Origin: Shewanella sp. GD04112 | Lineage (GTDB): Bacteria > Pseudomonadota > Gammaproteobacteria > Enterobacterales > Shewanellaceae | Direction of reading: 5' to 3' | NCBI RefSeq assembly: GCF_029835735.1 | Contig: NZ_JAOEAL010000003.1 | Coordinates: 86,287-150,286 of the forward strand | Length of the DNA: 64,000 nt | In this document: positions 1-9,182 of the stretch, one piece after another | Layout of the letters: each line of letters begins with the position of its first letter | Numbering within the stretch: the first letter of the stretch is position 1 | The notes under the pieces: generated by a model | Told to the model about the DNA's origin: nothing | The model's input: only the letters and a program-made list of their open reading frames with translations | The model's database searches: none | Program-made: the position numbers and the translations under genes

Positions 1-786
1 GATAAATCCAAGGCTGAAGTCGGCGTACAAATCGTCACCCGCTGGATTTTGGCGGTGCTGCGCCATGAAGTGTTCCATAGCCTAGCACAGCTCAACCAGC
101 GCATTGGTGAGTTGTTGACGCGCCTCAATCAAAAGCCCTTCCAAAAGCTCCCCGGTAGTCGTGCATCTTTGTTTACCGAGTTGGATGCGCCTGCGCTAAA
201 GCCCTTACCCAGTTACCGTTATCAGTACACCAAAGTGCAACAGGTACTCGTGGGCAAGGATTACCATGTTGATATAGAAAAACACTATTACTCAGTCCCT
301 TACGCCTTACAGGGTAAGCGATTAACGGTACAAATCACGGAGCATACCCTGGTGTTTTATCACCATGGCAAGGTAGTCGCCGAGCATGTACGCAGTCAGC
401 GTAAAGGTCAACACACGAGCCTGAGCGAGCATATGCCCGCACATCACCAGGCACTGCTCGAATGGTCGCCCGAACGCTTGCACCACTGGGCTGCCTCGAT
501 AGGGCCCTATACCGCACATTGGGTGCATGAGTTTATCCGGCAAGCCGAGCATCCGGCCCAAGCGGTAAGGCCCTGCTTGGCACTGTTAGGGCAAAGCAAA
601 ACCTACGGTAAAGACCGGCTAGAAGCGGCCTGTTTACGGGGCCAGCTGACAGGGGCTAACCGCCTGCACAACATTCGCGCCATGCTTAAAAATGGCTTAG
701 AGCAGCAGCCAATCTACACCAACAAGCACGACCCACTGCAAGCCATCAGCCACGACAACGTGCATGGTGAGAGCTACTTCCACTAA
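1..786 (+). CDS. istA: IS21-family transposase IstA, C-terminal part (5' end outside window)
   Basis: The reading frame is open from base 1, so this is the C-terminal ~261 residues of a longer protein. It has the post-catalytic beta-barrel-like region typical of IS21 IstA proteins (YHVDIEKHYYSVPY, then VYHHGK-like strands) and the tail with KTYGKDRLEAAC. The DDE catalytic core lies upstream of the window. It is followed after 26 bp by istB, the standard IS21 order. IstA catalyses cut-and-paste strand transfer with the help of IstB. The assignment is firm; completeness cannot be judged. Confidence 0.93.
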   Translation, partial: DKSKAEVGVQIVTRWILAVLRHEVFHSLAQLNQRIGELLTRLNQKPFQKLPGSRASLFTELDAPALKPLPSYRYQYTKVQQVLVGKDYHVDIEKHYYSVPYALQGKRLTVQITEHTLVFYHHGKVVAEHVRSQRKGQHTSLSEHMPAHHQALLEWSPERLHHWAASIGPYTAHWVHEFIRQAEHPAQAVRPCLALLGQSKTYGKDRLEAACLRGQLTGANRLHNIRAMLKNGLEQQPIYTNKHDPLQAISHDNVHGESYFH

Positions 787-812
787 CGTCAATAAATAAC
801 AAGGAGACAAAG

Positions 813-1568
813 ATGCAATTACGCGTCGAAGAACAACTTAGCCAACTGCATTTAGGTGGCGTGAAGCAAGCGCTCGCACAACAACAAGAGCAAGCCATGC
901 TTTATCAAGACATGAGTTTTGAAGAGCGGCTACAACTGCTGCTCAGTCACGAACTGCTACAAAGAGAGCAACGCAAAATCAATCGGTTAGAAAAACAAGC
1001 CTGTTTTAGGCTGATGGGGCAAATCGAGCAACTGGACTATCGTGCCAGTCGAGGGTTTACCCCCGCACAGATCCGCCAGTTGCTAGAAGGTCACTGGCTG
1101 AGGCATCAACAAAACCTACTGCTAACCGGCGCGGCAGGGTGTGGCAAAAGCTATCTGGCCTGCGCTCTGGGACGTTACTTCATCCGCCAAGGCATGGGTG
1201 TGCGCTACTATCGCTTAAAAACGTTGCTTGAGGAAATGCGACTCGCCCAAGCCGATGGCAGTTACCCTAAGTTGATAACACAACTGACTCAAGTTGCGAT
1301 CTTGATTTTAGATGACTGGGGCATGGAAATGCTGGATGCGAGCGAACGCAGTAATCTACTGGAGATCATCGATACCCGTCATGGCAAGGTATCCACCTTG
1401 GTAGCGAGCCAGCTGCCAGTGGATAAATGGTACGCCATGATAGGTGAAGCAACTTTTGCCGAAGCCATCTTAGACAGGCTGATCCATCGTGCTGTGAGAG
1501 TGACGTTAACGGGTGAATCGATGCGAAAACAGGGCACAAACTTGACGCATGCCGATCAAGCAGAGTAA
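813..1568 (+). CDS. istB: IS21-family helper ATPase IstB
   Basis: 251 residues, the normal IstB length. An N-terminal all-helical region is followed by a DnaC/DnaA-like AAA+ core with Walker A GAAGCGKS near residue 110 and Walker B LILDDWG near residue 170. It ends with the conserved AILDRLIHRAVRV box. A strong Shine-Dalgarno (AAGGAGACAAAG) precedes the ATG. IstB forms ATP-dependent oligomers that select the target and activate IstA. Confidence 0.95.
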   Translation: MQLRVEEQLSQLHLGGVKQALAQQQEQAMLYQDMSFEERLQLLLSHELLQREQRKINRLEKQACFRLMGQIEQLDYRASRGFTPAQIRQLLEGHWLRHQQNLLLTGAAGCGKSYLACALGRYFIRQGMGVRYYRLKTLLEEMRLAQADGSYPKLITQLTQVAILILDDWGMEMLDASERSNLLEIIDTRHGKVSTLVASQLPVDKWYAMIGEATFAEAILDRLIHRAVRVTLTGESMRKQGTNLTHADQAE

Positions 1569-1631
1569 AACAAAGATGTTGTAAATGCGGGAAGAAAAAT
1601 CGTGATCGGCATGATGTTATTGACTGATCGA

Positions 1632-1853
1632 AATGATGTTATTAGCCAGCAGAATAAAGCTTATTCAAAAGCACAGCTCGAGCAGGAGCTTCTCACTTTC
1701 TTTGGTAATGACACCGCCAAGATAAAAGAGTGGCTGGATACGCCAATACCGAGGCTAGACGGACAAAGTCCTCGCAGCATGCTTACAAAAGATGGGAAGC
1801 GCGCTGAGCTTTTTCAAGTACTGCAAGAAATGAAGTTTGGGGATATGGCTTAA
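1632..1853 (+). pseudogene. Xre/MbcA/ParS-type antitoxin C-terminal fragment, cut by IS21
   Basis: The frame downstream of the IS21 end encodes about 70 residues with the toxin-binding-domain pattern AKIKEWLDTPIPRLDGQSPRSML, where members of the Xre/MbcA/ParS (DUF2384-like) antitoxin family carry 'WL..P...L.G..P..ll'. No start codon with a Shine-Dalgarno is present and the N-terminal half is missing. IS21 therefore probably inserted in this gene. The partner toxin is not seen downstream, where IS256 and IS110 follow. The family call rests on this short motif only. Confidence 0.55.
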
Positions 1854-1883
1854 AGTCAGCTAAGAGCGAAAAGCGGTTGTTTA

Positions 1884-1918
1884 AAAGCAGAGATATTGGA
1901 AAAACGAATATCTGCTTT
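1884..1918 (+). terminator. Imperfect hairpin after the antitoxin fragment
   Basis: AAAGCAGAGATATT pairs with AATATCTGCTTT across a 9-base loop with a 2-base bulge. There is no clear T tract on the + strand, so terminator function is only possible. Confidence 0.35.
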
Positions 1919-2001
1919 GCCTTAGTTGCAGACATTCGTTTTCTGCATGAAGCCAGATTTTATCATCTAATCAGGTGGCCAAAATTATTTGACCATATAT
2001 G

Positions 2002-3294
2002 GAGGGCGTTCAAAATTCTGTGTCAGGCTAATTTTTAAATTTCCAGCACGCTATCTAAACGTCCTTCAAAATAAATCGCTAACTGAGATAAACAAAGGCT
2101 CCAATTGTGGATTGGCATGGTCCATTTATCTGAGGCGTTTAATATGCCTGCGTAAAGTAGCTTCAACAAGCTATTTTCATTAGGAAAAGCACCTTTGGTT
2201 TTGGTGAGCTTTCTAAATTGGCGATGCACAGCCTCAACCGCATTGGTCGTGTAAATCACTTTCCTGATATGTTCTGGGTACTTAAAATAATGGGACAAAT
2301 TATGCCATTTGCGACGCCAAGAGTTGATTACCAGCGGATAAGCATCACCCCATTTGGCCTCCAGTTCGTCCAATGCCATCTCTGCGGCTTCTTTACTCAC
2401 GGCTCGATACACAGGCTTTAAATCAGCCATAAACGCTTTCTGATTTTTTGAGGCGACATACTTCATTGAGTTGCGGATCTGGTGGATAACACATAGCTGT
2501 GTTTCCGTATGAGGGAAGATACTGGCTATGGCCTCAGGGAAACCGGTCAAACCGTCAACACAGGCGATAAGAATATCTTTTACACCACGATTATTAAGAT
2601 CGGTCAGTACGGATAGCCAGTAATTAGCGCCTTCATTTTCGGACAAGTGAAGCCCTAAAATTTCCTTTTTTCCTTTCATATTAAGCGCTAACAATGTGTA
2701 AACGGCTTTACTGACGTAACGCCCATCCTCTTTGACTTTGTAATGTATCGCATCAAGCCAAACGATAGGATAATGGCTATCTAATGGGCGCTGTTGCCAC
2801 GCTTTAAGTTCGGGGATGAGTTTGTCAGTGATAGCACTGACTGTTGCGTTAGACACATTGAGCCCATACATATCTTCAACATGTTGATTAATATCGCGAT
2901 AGCTCATACCTATACTGAACATCGATAACACTTTACGTTCGATTTCATCGGTTAGCGTAGTTTGATTTTTCTTAATCAACTGAGGCTCAAAGGTGCCATT
3001 GCGGTCTCTAGGCGCGTCTAACTCAAAGTTACCGGACGGATACTTAATGGTCTTAGAGGTTTTGCCATTTTTACGATTAGGCTGAGGATCATGCGCTAAA
3101 TGCTGCTCAAGCTCAGCCTGGAGAGCCGCTTCAGTGAGTTGCTTGATCAGTGGACCAAGAATGCTGTCTTTACCTGTGAGGCTTTTACCTGATTGCAGAT
3201 CTTTAAGGGCTTGTTCGAAGTTAAAAGGTTGGGTCATGTGTCATTCCTGTTTTTGAATATTTTACTGAAATGACACAGAATTATGAACACTACC
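2002..3294 (-). mobile_element. IS256-family insertion sequence with 8-bp target duplication CATATATG
   Basis: 1,293 bp. Imperfect 24-bp inverted ends share the inner run AATTCTGTGTCA (left end begins GAGGGCGTTC, right end reads in reverse GGTAGTGTTC). The 8-bp direct repeat CATATATG flanks it at 1994-2001 and 3295-3302. It encodes one transposase. The right-hand target copy overlaps the outer end of the adjacent IS110-like element, so IS256 inserted at that junction. Confidence 0.93.
2035..3237 (-). CDS. IS256-family (mutator-type) DDE transposase
   Basis: 400 residues, full length for IS256. It shows the DDE landmarks in order: LDAIHYKV near residue 160, ACVDGLTGFPEAI near 228 followed by CVIHQIRNS, and the C-terminal TTNAVEAVHRQFRKLTK box holding the catalytic Glu. 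The transposase excises a circular intermediate and inserts with 8-9 bp duplications, matching the flanks seen. It appears intact. Confidence 0.96.
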   Translation of the reverse strand: MTQPFNFEQALKDLQSGKSLTGKDSILGPLIKQLTEAALQAELEQHLAHDPQPNRKNGKTSKTIKYPSGNFELDAPRDRNGTFEPQLIKKNQTTLTDEIERKVLSMFSIGMSYRDINQHVEDMYGLNVSNATVSAITDKLIPELKAWQQRPLDSHYPIVWLDAIHYKVKEDGRYVSKAVYTLLALNMKGKKEILGLHLSENEGANYWLSVLTDLNNRGVKDILIACVDGLTGFPEAIASIFPHTETQLCVIHQIRNSMKYVASKNQKAFMADLKPVYRAVSKEAAEMALDELEAKWGDAYPLVINSWRRKWHNLSHYFKYPEHIRKVIYTTNAVEAVHRQFRKLTKTKGAFPNENSLLKLLYAGILNASDKWTMPIHNWSLCLSQLAIYFEGRLDSVLEI

Positions 3295-3299
3295 CATAT

Positions 3300-4620
3300 A
3301 TGGACGCCTCAGCTTTTACAACACTTTTGAATGATTGGTTCACTACCATATATTCGGCGTCTAAATAGGCTTTTTACCCGCGCCATGATGTAAATCCGAA
3401 ACCCATTACCTTATCACTACATCGGCATTTAATGCCTTGGTCAAGTCAGGCTCTAATAGGTACGGTTGACCGTTTATTCATCAGTGCATGTAAACTTTTA
3501 CGTGATGCTTAACGTCTTACGCAAACGCTTTATTAACGTCGAAATTATCGTTACTCGTGAGGATCCGCCATCCTATACGCGCTATTTTATTGGCCAATGC
3601 GACAACGGCTTTGTGTCGACCTTGCCTTAACGCAAGTGCATTAAACCATCGCCCAAGTCTATCATCACGTTTGCTCGCAAATCGGCCAACGGCTCTGGCG
3701 CCGTGGATGAGTAAAACACGTAGTTCTGAGCTGCCATTTTTCGTGATCGATCCTAGTCGAACTTTTCCACCAGAACTCGATTGCGATGGCACTAAGCCAC
3801 ACCATGCAGATAATTGCCGGCCATTTTTAAATTGATGACCCGAACCTAATTCACTCATAAAGCTTGCTGTGACTAATGGTCCAAAGCCAGGGATCGACAG
3901 CAATGCATTGTAGCGAGGTTGGATTTGACATAGCGCTTTAATGTCGAGCTCGATTTGATTAATTCTTTCATTTAAAACACATAAATCTTCATATAAAAAT
4001 TTTAACAGGTAATGAAGCGTATGAGACAGTTCATGCTCATTATTTGCTAAAATACGGCTAAGTGACGCTTGTAATTGCAACCTGCCGACAGAGAAGATCA
4101 CACCAGACTCGCTCGCTAGGCTTCGAATTTGATTGACCATGGCGGTTCGATTTTGAACGAGACGACTACGTACACAACGTAATGCTTTAATGTCTTGTTG
4201 CTCAACAGTTTTAACTGGAACCATGTGGATATTAGGTCTGAAAACCGCTTCGCATATAGCGAGGGCATCGTTGGCATCATTCTTTTGGTTTGCAACAAAT
4301 GGCTTAACATGTTGAGCAGGGATCAATTGCACTTGATAACCAAGAGCTTGAAATTGTCTTCCCCAGTAATGCGCCGTACCACAGGCCTCCATAGCAATAA
4401 GGCTACCTTCGGGGAATTGTCTAATTTTATCGAGCAGCTTGTTTCTGTTAACCTTTTTGTTACTCATGACAGAGTTATCCATAAGACAAACACAAACTTG
4501 AAAAACATTTTTGGCTAAATCGATACCAATAACTTTAATATCCATGATGGAAACCTCCAGAACTATTTGTCAGCTTTAAGCTTGGCATAATACTGCAAGC
4601 TTAGGTGCTGAGGCGTCCAT
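3300..4620 (-). mobile_element. IS110-family insertion sequence
   Basis: The transposase gene is bracketed by the inverted pair ATGGACGCCTCAGC (3300-3313) and GCTGAGGCGTCCAT (4607-4620). Such near-terminal repeats suggest the IS1111 subgroup, although the boundaries could lie a few bases out. The 200-bp stretch between the left repeat and the gene has no coding potential; in IS110 elements such non-coding ends can encode a bridge RNA. Confidence 0.75.
3517..4545 (-). CDS. IS110-family DEDD transposase
   Basis: 342 residues. The N-terminal RuvC-like domain starts with GIDLAKNVFQV and has MEACGTAHYWGR and KNDANDALAI, giving the DEDD residues. The C-terminal Transposase_20 domain contains SIPGFGPLVT and LSAWCGLVPSQSSSGGK. 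It looks intact. This family recombines through a circular intermediate guided by RNA made from its own non-coding end, without classical target duplications. Confidence 0.95.
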   Translation of the reverse strand: MDIKVIGIDLAKNVFQVCVCLMDNSVMSNKKVNRNKLLDKIRQFPEGSLIAMEACGTAHYWGRQFQALGYQVQLIPAQHVKPFVANQKNDANDALAICEAVFRPNIHMVPVKTVEQQDIKALRCVRSRLVQNRTAMVNQIRSLASESGVIFSVGRLQLQASLSRILANNEHELSHTLHYLLKFLYEDLCVLNERINQIELDIKALCQIQPRYNALLSIPGFGPLVTASFMSELGSGHQFKNGRQLSAWCGLVPSQSSSGGKVRLGSITKNGSSELRVLLIHGARAVGRFASKRDDRLGRWFNALALRQGRHKAVVALANKIARIGWRILTSNDNFDVNKAFA

Positions 4621-4714
4621 CACATCACTACAAAAGATTCTACACTCCAATTCCACTACCTATTAATCGGTAAGAAGACTAAACCAAAACACAGCTCCGC
4701 CAGTTTCGCGAGCT

Positions 4715-5296
4715 CTATAATTGAACTGTACCGCGAATACGGCTTAGCCAAAACCAACCATGCGCCTCAACCTCTTTGTACCAAGGCACTTTGAACCCCG
4801 CGTCAGTCACGATGAGAGGGGTAACATGCAAAGGTAAAATCTTGGCTAAGTCCGCTAAAAAACCGTTGTGGGAGGCCTTAGAGCATTGTTCTGATAGGGG
4901 ATAGGACTTCTCATACAGGGTAATAGAGCGGCCATTGAAGGCTATTGAGGCGCGCAGAGCCATGATGCGTTTATGCTCTCGGATGTCTGACCAATCGACG
5001 AGCACAATCGGCATAGGGTTACCAGAACAGATGAGGCTGGCATGCCATTGGTAGACAGCTAACCGTTCTTGATGCAGATGCGTGTTGCCGAGCAAACGAT
5101 CAATGCGCTTGATGTTGTGCTTGGTTCGGGCCGTGGTTGGTAAATTTCGACCTAACTCAGTCAAGGTCAGTGTCTTACATTCAATCAGTGCCTTAGAGGC
5201 CAGCATCAAGCTGTTTAATCGTTTTAGGTGAAGTTCTGGGCAGTATTGGTGTAAAGAATGTTGTAGGATATTGGCTTCGCGCATCTTGTTGTCCAA
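4715..5296 (-). pseudogene. IS4-family (IS10-like) transposase, N-terminal half
   Basis: 193 residues very similar to the first half of IS10-type transposases: LTLTELGRNLPTTARTKHNI, RIDRLLGNTHLH, VLVDWSDIREHKRIM (first catalytic Asp) and TDAGFKVPWYKEVE (second Asp). It stops after SRIRGTVQL, just where the family continues to the Glu-containing half. The protein lacks the third catalytic residue and should be inactive. Confidence 0.9.
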
Positions 5297-5390
5297 GTGT
5301 AGTTTTTAGCGAAACCATTTGATCATGCAACAAGATGCGCTTCCACCCTAATTTGATGATTTATTTGTAAATCATCAGGGGATTCTTCAG
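4715..5390 (-). mobile_element. Truncated IS4-family (IS10-like) element
   Basis: The outer end at about 5390 reads inward CTGAAGAATCCCCTGATGA, resembling the IS10 outside end (CTGAGAGATCCCC). The other half of the element is missing past about 4715, where the transposase frame ends abruptly. The remaining 94 bp to the IS110 end hold nothing I recognise. Confidence 0.8.
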
Positions 5391-5459
5391 GGCTTTGCTT
5401 GGGTCTTGTTATGTTATCCTCAACTTGGCAAGGCTTTGCTACACATAAAAGGAGAACCA

Positions 5460-6161
5460 ATGCAATTAGGCGATGTGATGCTTGTTCGAGGTGAGGGGAT
5501 TATTTCTGCAGGACTACAAGCTATACAACAGTTTATCCACCTCGGAACTAAGTCAAGCCATGTTCTTTTTTGTCTCGGTGATGGATGCTTTATACACGCT
5601 ACTGGAGATGGTGGTGTTCATCTCAAGTTTGTATTAGATGAATTTAATGAAGTAAAAGGCGACTGGAGAGTTATTCGCCTGAAGCATTTACCTGCAAGTA
5701 AGCGTGATACGCTAGCTCTTGCTGGATTTTATTTTTTAGATCAAGCTTATAACCATAAATTTTTCGTTTCAGGCAGTCCTCATAAAGCTTTTTGTTCAGA
5801 GCTAATTGGTGAAATTTTTAAACGTGCCAATATCCCTATTATGGGAAATAAACTTCCACACAGGCTCACTCCTGCACATTTTGATCGTGAAGCTGATAAA
5901 CAAGTGATGTGGAAAGATGTTACTGATGAATGCAAAGAGTATCTATCATCACACAGCCACTTAGAAGACGATCATCGTTTAGTCTTTGATACCCTAGTAA
6001 AATCATTGCACCGAAATAAGTTCCTTGGAGAAAGGAAAGCTGAAGTGTGGGATTTTATTAAAGCATTAGATCCTGTGATGTATTCAAAACTTAAACCAGT
6101 TCTAGATGAAGTTTCCCGAAAAACAAGAGTTAAATTCTGGAACAAAGAAGATAGCAACTAA
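5460..6161 (+). CDS. YiiX/YaeF-type permuted papain-like (NlpC/P60 superfamily) protein
   Basis: 233 residues from the ATG preceded by AGGAGAACCA; an upstream in-frame ATG has no ribosome site. It begins LGDVMLVRGEG, has a His in TKSSHVLFCLGDG (near residue 37) and a Cys in AFCSELIGEIFKRA (near residue 118). This is the His-before-Cys order of circularly permuted NlpC/P60 (YiiX-like) hydrolases. Such proteins cleave amide or thioester bonds in the cell envelope or on lipids. The C-terminal 80 residues are charged and unassigned. It is cargo between IS debris and another single-gene module, with no operon partner. Confidence 0.72.
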   Translation: MQLGDVMLVRGEGIISAGLQAIQQFIHLGTKSSHVLFCLGDGCFIHATGDGGVHLKFVLDEFNEVKGDWRVIRLKHLPASKRDTLALAGFYFLDQAYNHKFFVSGSPHKAFCSELIGEIFKRANIPIMGNKLPHRLTPAHFDREADKQVMWKDVTDECKEYLSSHSHLEDDHRLVFDTLVKSLHRNKFLGERKAEVWDFIKALDPVMYSKLKPVLDEVSRKTRVKFWNKEDSN

Positions 6162-6403
6162 AAAAGCGACTATGGTAAGGTTTTTTGCTTTACTCAGAGT
6201 AATCCCCGAATTACTAAATTAGCTGATTCACTGATATGGAAATGTCCCAACTCGTGTCAGGCCGATCAGTTCTGGCACGTTTATTGCCCCTAAATGCGCT
6301 AGCCCCCGAACTAGGACCACACTCTCGCGCTAGTTATTGACCTACTTTTCCTAATAGCAGATTATGAACCAAGTTGACCAATTGGAATTATACAGACAAA
6401 GTC

Positions 6404-7204
6404 ATGGAACGAATTGAACCATTCAATGCACAAACTCTAGAGGCGGCTTGCCGAGTGCTTGCTGACACTGAAAGAGGCTTAACGGGTCCAGAGTTAGGAT
6501 ATTTAATTCAGGATTGCAACATCCATGATATCAGCCCAACGATGACCAAATGGAAGAGGTTATTTAACTCTTTAGTCGATGCTCAAAATACATATCAAGT
6601 TGGCAATCATCTAATTATGTTTATTAATCGTGCATTGAATCCTGTTAACTATGCTCGAGATAAGGAAAAATTTGAATGGCGTCGGTCTGAGCTGAACGTG
6701 GTTCTATCTTTCTCAGGTTTTCACGTCCGAGAGGATGGAAAAACTATCCGAATAGCCAAAGAGACGACCCTTAAAGGGGCAAGAGAGAAAGCTGGAGCGC
6801 TTAGAGTAAAGCTTGAAGATAGAGGTGCTCACGCAGAAGTGTTTAAGTATTGTCGTGCTGAATTACTCGATGAAAACTACTTTCATGCAGTTCTAGAAGC
6901 CATAAAAGGTATAGCGCAAAGAATTCGTGATATGTCCCTATTAACAACAGATGGTGCTGAACTCGTAAATTCAGCATTTTCTGTTAAAAATCCGGTACTA
7001 AAAATCAACTCATTAACTACAGAAACAGAAATAAGTGAACAGAAAGGCTTTAGCAATATGCTTGTCGGACTGTTTGGGGCAGTACGCAATCCGGTTGCTC
7101 ATGCGCCTAAAAAATATTGGGTAATGAGCGAACAAGATGCTTTAGATATTTTGTCCACTGCTTCTTTCATACATAGGAAATTGGATATTGCTGTAAAAGC
7201 ATAA
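6404..7204 (+). CDS. TIGR02391 (Ymh)-family hypothetical protein
   Basis: 266 residues from the ATG at 6404; a TTG ten codons upstream is an alternative start. The C-terminal 100 residues match the Ymh-like pattern: VLEAIKGIAQRIRD, then KGFSNMLVGLFGAVRNPVAHAPK, with the RNP.AH motif reminiscent of HEPN-type helical domains. Proteins of this family often lie in defence or mobile cargo, but the biochemical role is unknown. The gene stands alone, flanked on both sides by the joint motif GACCTA.TTTT..TAAT (6339 and 7281), as if inserted as one module. Confidence 0.6.
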   Translation: MERIEPFNAQTLEAACRVLADTERGLTGPELGYLIQDCNIHDISPTMTKWKRLFNSLVDAQNTYQVGNHLIMFINRALNPVNYARDKEKFEWRRSELNVVLSFSGFHVREDGKTIRIAKETTLKGAREKAGALRVKLEDRGAHAEVFKYCRAELLDENYFHAVLEAIKGIAQRIRDMSLLTTDGAELVNSAFSVKNPVLKINSLTTETEISEQKGFSNMLVGLFGAVRNPVAHAPKKYWVMSEQDALDILSTASFIHRKLDIAVKA

Positions 7205-7295
7205 ATTCGTTTGGTGCTCATAGAATGCCCCAAAACTTGTTTCGCATGACTGAACCAGTTCTGCTTGGTACTGGATTTTAGACCTAATTTTCGTA

Positions 7296-7616
7296 ATGCT
7301 AGTAAGTGTCTACGATTTCAGTGGCGATGAATTTATTCGCCGCTATTTACTGCATGTTTTACCGAAAGGATTTATGCGAGTGCGGCATTTTGGCTTTCTG
7401 GCCAACGCGTGCCGTCGTAAAAAACTCGCGCTCATCAAGCCACACTTGCATCAATCTCAGCCAGCCATCGCGAGTCCAGCGGTGAAGGAGCTCTATACGT
7501 GGCTCTGCCCAACATGTCAGCACGGTCATCTGCAATTCCAGGGGATAATAAAGCCTGCTGAGTTACTGATAAATACAGCTCAGTTTGCGTCGCCTCGCGC
7601 CGCAGGGTTGCCTTGA
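7296..7616 (+). pseudogene. IS91-family transposase C-terminal fragment
   Basis: Encodes DEFIRRYLLHVLPKGFMRVR then HFGFLANACRRKKL, the hallmark C-terminal region of IS91-type (Y2 rolling-circle) transposases. The catalytic tyrosines and zinc-finger part are absent, so it is a remnant. Its first ~15 codons are shared almost base for base with a sequence at 19109-19155, where the homology stops. Confidence 0.82.
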
Positions 7617-7890
7617 ACTAGAGGATAACGTAAGCGGTAGTTAACGTGTGAGGGATGAGAGCGGATGGCGTGATGCCGATGCAGGGGAAGAGTCATGTTT
7701 GACACTTGAACTTACGGGCCAACACGCGCCATCGGCAACACTAAACACGGCCAAAACCGTTGCAGAGGAGGTTAAAGCACAAAATAATTCAAGCAATTAG
7801 TCCTCAATCGGTTAAAGAACCCCCTACCGTAAAAAAGCAAATTCCTATAGCATGATTAATACCAAATAGTACGGATGTGGCAGCGGCCAA
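7617..7890. other. Non-coding stretch after the IS91 remnant
   Basis: No convincing gene on either strand. It probably holds the 3' non-coding end of the IS91-like element and the joint to the cassette array. I see no clear terminal signature. Confidence 0.4.
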
Positions 7891-7950
7891 GTCCAACAAT
7901 CGATTGATGCCCAGCAAACAGCACAGGGCATCAATACTAAGACGTTATGT
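7891..7950 (+). repeat. Integron attC site A
   Basis: Begins with GTCCAAC (fits RYYYAAC) and ends with GTTATGT preceded by GAC. Between them TTGATGCCC pairs with GGGCATCAA around a central spacer. This is the folded-hairpin architecture of attC. It lies just upstream of the next cassette gene. Confidence 0.78.
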
Positions 7951-7968
7951 TCAAAAAGGAGAAATCGA

Positions 7969-8502
7969 GTGGCACTCGTAAAATGTAAAGAATGTGGAGA
8001 GCAGGTAAGCACAAAGGCGAAGTCATGTCCTAAGTGTGGAGCTAAGCCACCGAAGAAAACGTCTTTCCTTACATGGGCTGTATTAGCCTTTATCGTCATT
8101 ACTGTTTATGGCGCATATCAGCAGGAGTCGAATATGACTCCTGAGCAAAAGGCTGCGAGAGCAGAGAAGCGAGAAGTCGAAAAAGCAGAAGAAGCGAAGA
8201 GAGATGCTGAGAAGAAAGCAGCTCAAGATGAAAAGTACAAAGAGTACGCTTGGATTGAAAAAGGAAAGGATGCTGTACTTGCCAGGCTCAAAGATCCAAA
8301 ATCGGCAGAATTCAAGGACGTATATTTCTTTCGTGGTGCAGACAATGTTCCAATGACCTGCGGCCAAGTTAATTCTAAAAACTCATTTGGCGGCTTTGTT
8401 GGGTTTCAGCATTTCGTTTCGGGCGGTTCACCAGATATGACCTTCTTGCAAAATGAAGTCGATGATTTCGCATCAGTGTGGAACAAGTTCTGCACCAAAT
8501 GA
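7969..8502 (+). CDS. Cassette gene: zinc-ribbon, membrane-anchored protein
   Basis: 177 residues starting at GTG after AGGAG. The N-terminal zinc ribbon (CKECG, then CPKCG) is followed by one membrane segment (FLTWAVLAFIVITVYGAY, about residues 33-50). Next come a charged Lys/Glu-rich coiled region and a globular C-terminus with 'ARLKDPKSAEFKDVYF', a pattern common in cassette-borne envelope proteins. It is bounded by attC sites, so it is one integron cassette. Function unknown. Confidence 0.75.
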   Translation: MALVKCKECGEQVSTKAKSCPKCGAKPPKKTSFLTWAVLAFIVITVYGAYQQESNMTPEQKAARAEKREVEKAEEAKRDAEKKAAQDEKYKEYAWIEKGKDAVLARLKDPKSAEFKDVYFFRGADNVPMTCGQVNSKNSFGGFVGFQHFVSGGSPDMTFLQNEVDDFASVWNKFCTK

Positions 8503-8566
8503 ACAATTTGCTGCACCGGACAAACCTACGCTGCGCTTCGGTTTTCCGGTGAGCAAGGCGTTAGCC
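8498..8566 (+). repeat. Integron attC site B
   Basis: Starts in the stop codon region of the preceding gene and ends with GCGTTAGCC. TTTGCTGCACCGGA pairs with TCCGGTGAGCAAGG with an unpaired G, the extrahelical base typical of attC bottom strands. Confidence 0.85.
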
Positions 8567-8582
8567 CAAAATGGAGAATCAC

Positions 8583-9182
8583 ATGATCAAAAATATTTTA
8601 ATAGGAACGGTTATTGCGCTCGGAATGACCGGCTGTACTAGCATGGCTGACACTATGTCTAAAGCTGCTGGCCTTGGAGTTGTGTCGCAAGAAAAATCAA
8701 CTTTTGATAACGCGACAATTATTTCTGTTTCCCCAACATTTCTTTATACAAAAGGCTCTTGGGGAAACAGCATTAAGCTTGGGGCACGTTGGTCTAGCAA
8801 ATCACCGGAGTATGTTGCCTTAATTCTTGCATATGACTCCAGCATCACCAGTAGCAGCACGGCATACCTAAGCCTTACTGGCATAGACATTAACATCGAC
8901 GGAGAAATATCTTCACACTCCACGGGAAGCCCAACAAACCTTGACAGCAGCGGCTACAACTCTGTGTCAAAAAACATTTACACATCCAGCCAAAATACCG
9001 TTGTCATTCCGTACACTCTTCTAGAGCGCATGGTTTCAGCAAAGGACTGCCGCCTCCGCATACAAACAGGCAAGGGCTATGAAGACTCAGAGTTTTCTAT
9101 TGAGCGTATACCGGGCGGCCAAGGCACAGCAATTCTGTCAATAAAAGAGTTTATGGCCAAAGTTTCTGCGACAAGGGGCTAA
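8583..9182 (+). CDS. Cassette gene: predicted lipoprotein
   Basis: About 199 residues from the ATG preceded by GGAGAATCAC. The signal peptide MIKNILIGTVIALGMTGCTS has a lipobox (GMTGC), so the mature protein should be lipidated on Cys near residue 18. The remaining ~180 residues are rich in Ser/Thr and beta strands, and I do not recognise the family. It sits between attC sites B and C as a single cassette without its own visible promoter. Confidence 0.75.
   Translation: MIKNILIGTVIALGMTGCTSMADTMSKAAGLGVVSQEKSTFDNATIISVSPTFLYTKGSWGNSIKLGARWSSKSPEYVALILAYDSSITSSSTAYLSLTGIDINIDGEISSHSTGSPTNLDSSGYNSVSKNIYTSSQNTVVIPYTLLERMVSAKDCRLRIQTGKGYEDSEFSIERIPGGQGTAILSIKEFMAKVSATRG

Larger units (their letters stand above)
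1..1645 (+). mobile_element. IS21-family insertion sequence, right part
   Basis: Contains istA (partial) and istB. About 40 bp after istB there are two near-identical direct repeats of TGATCG..ATGATGTTA (about 1602-1640), the multiple terminal repeats expected near an IS21 end. They are followed directly by coding sequence of a disrupted antitoxin gene. The exact last base is uncertain (about 1640-1650), and the left end is outside the window. Confidence 0.75.

Noticed and set aside
1989..2183. Open frame on the plus strand overlapping the IS256 end
   Set aside because: It lies in the transposase 3' end and inverted repeat and has no ribosome site; shadow of the minus-strand gene.
6339..6360. 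Joint motif as a XerCD dif-type site
   Set aside because: It does not fit the 11-6-11 arrangement or the usual XerD arm, so I report it only as a recurrent boundary sequence.
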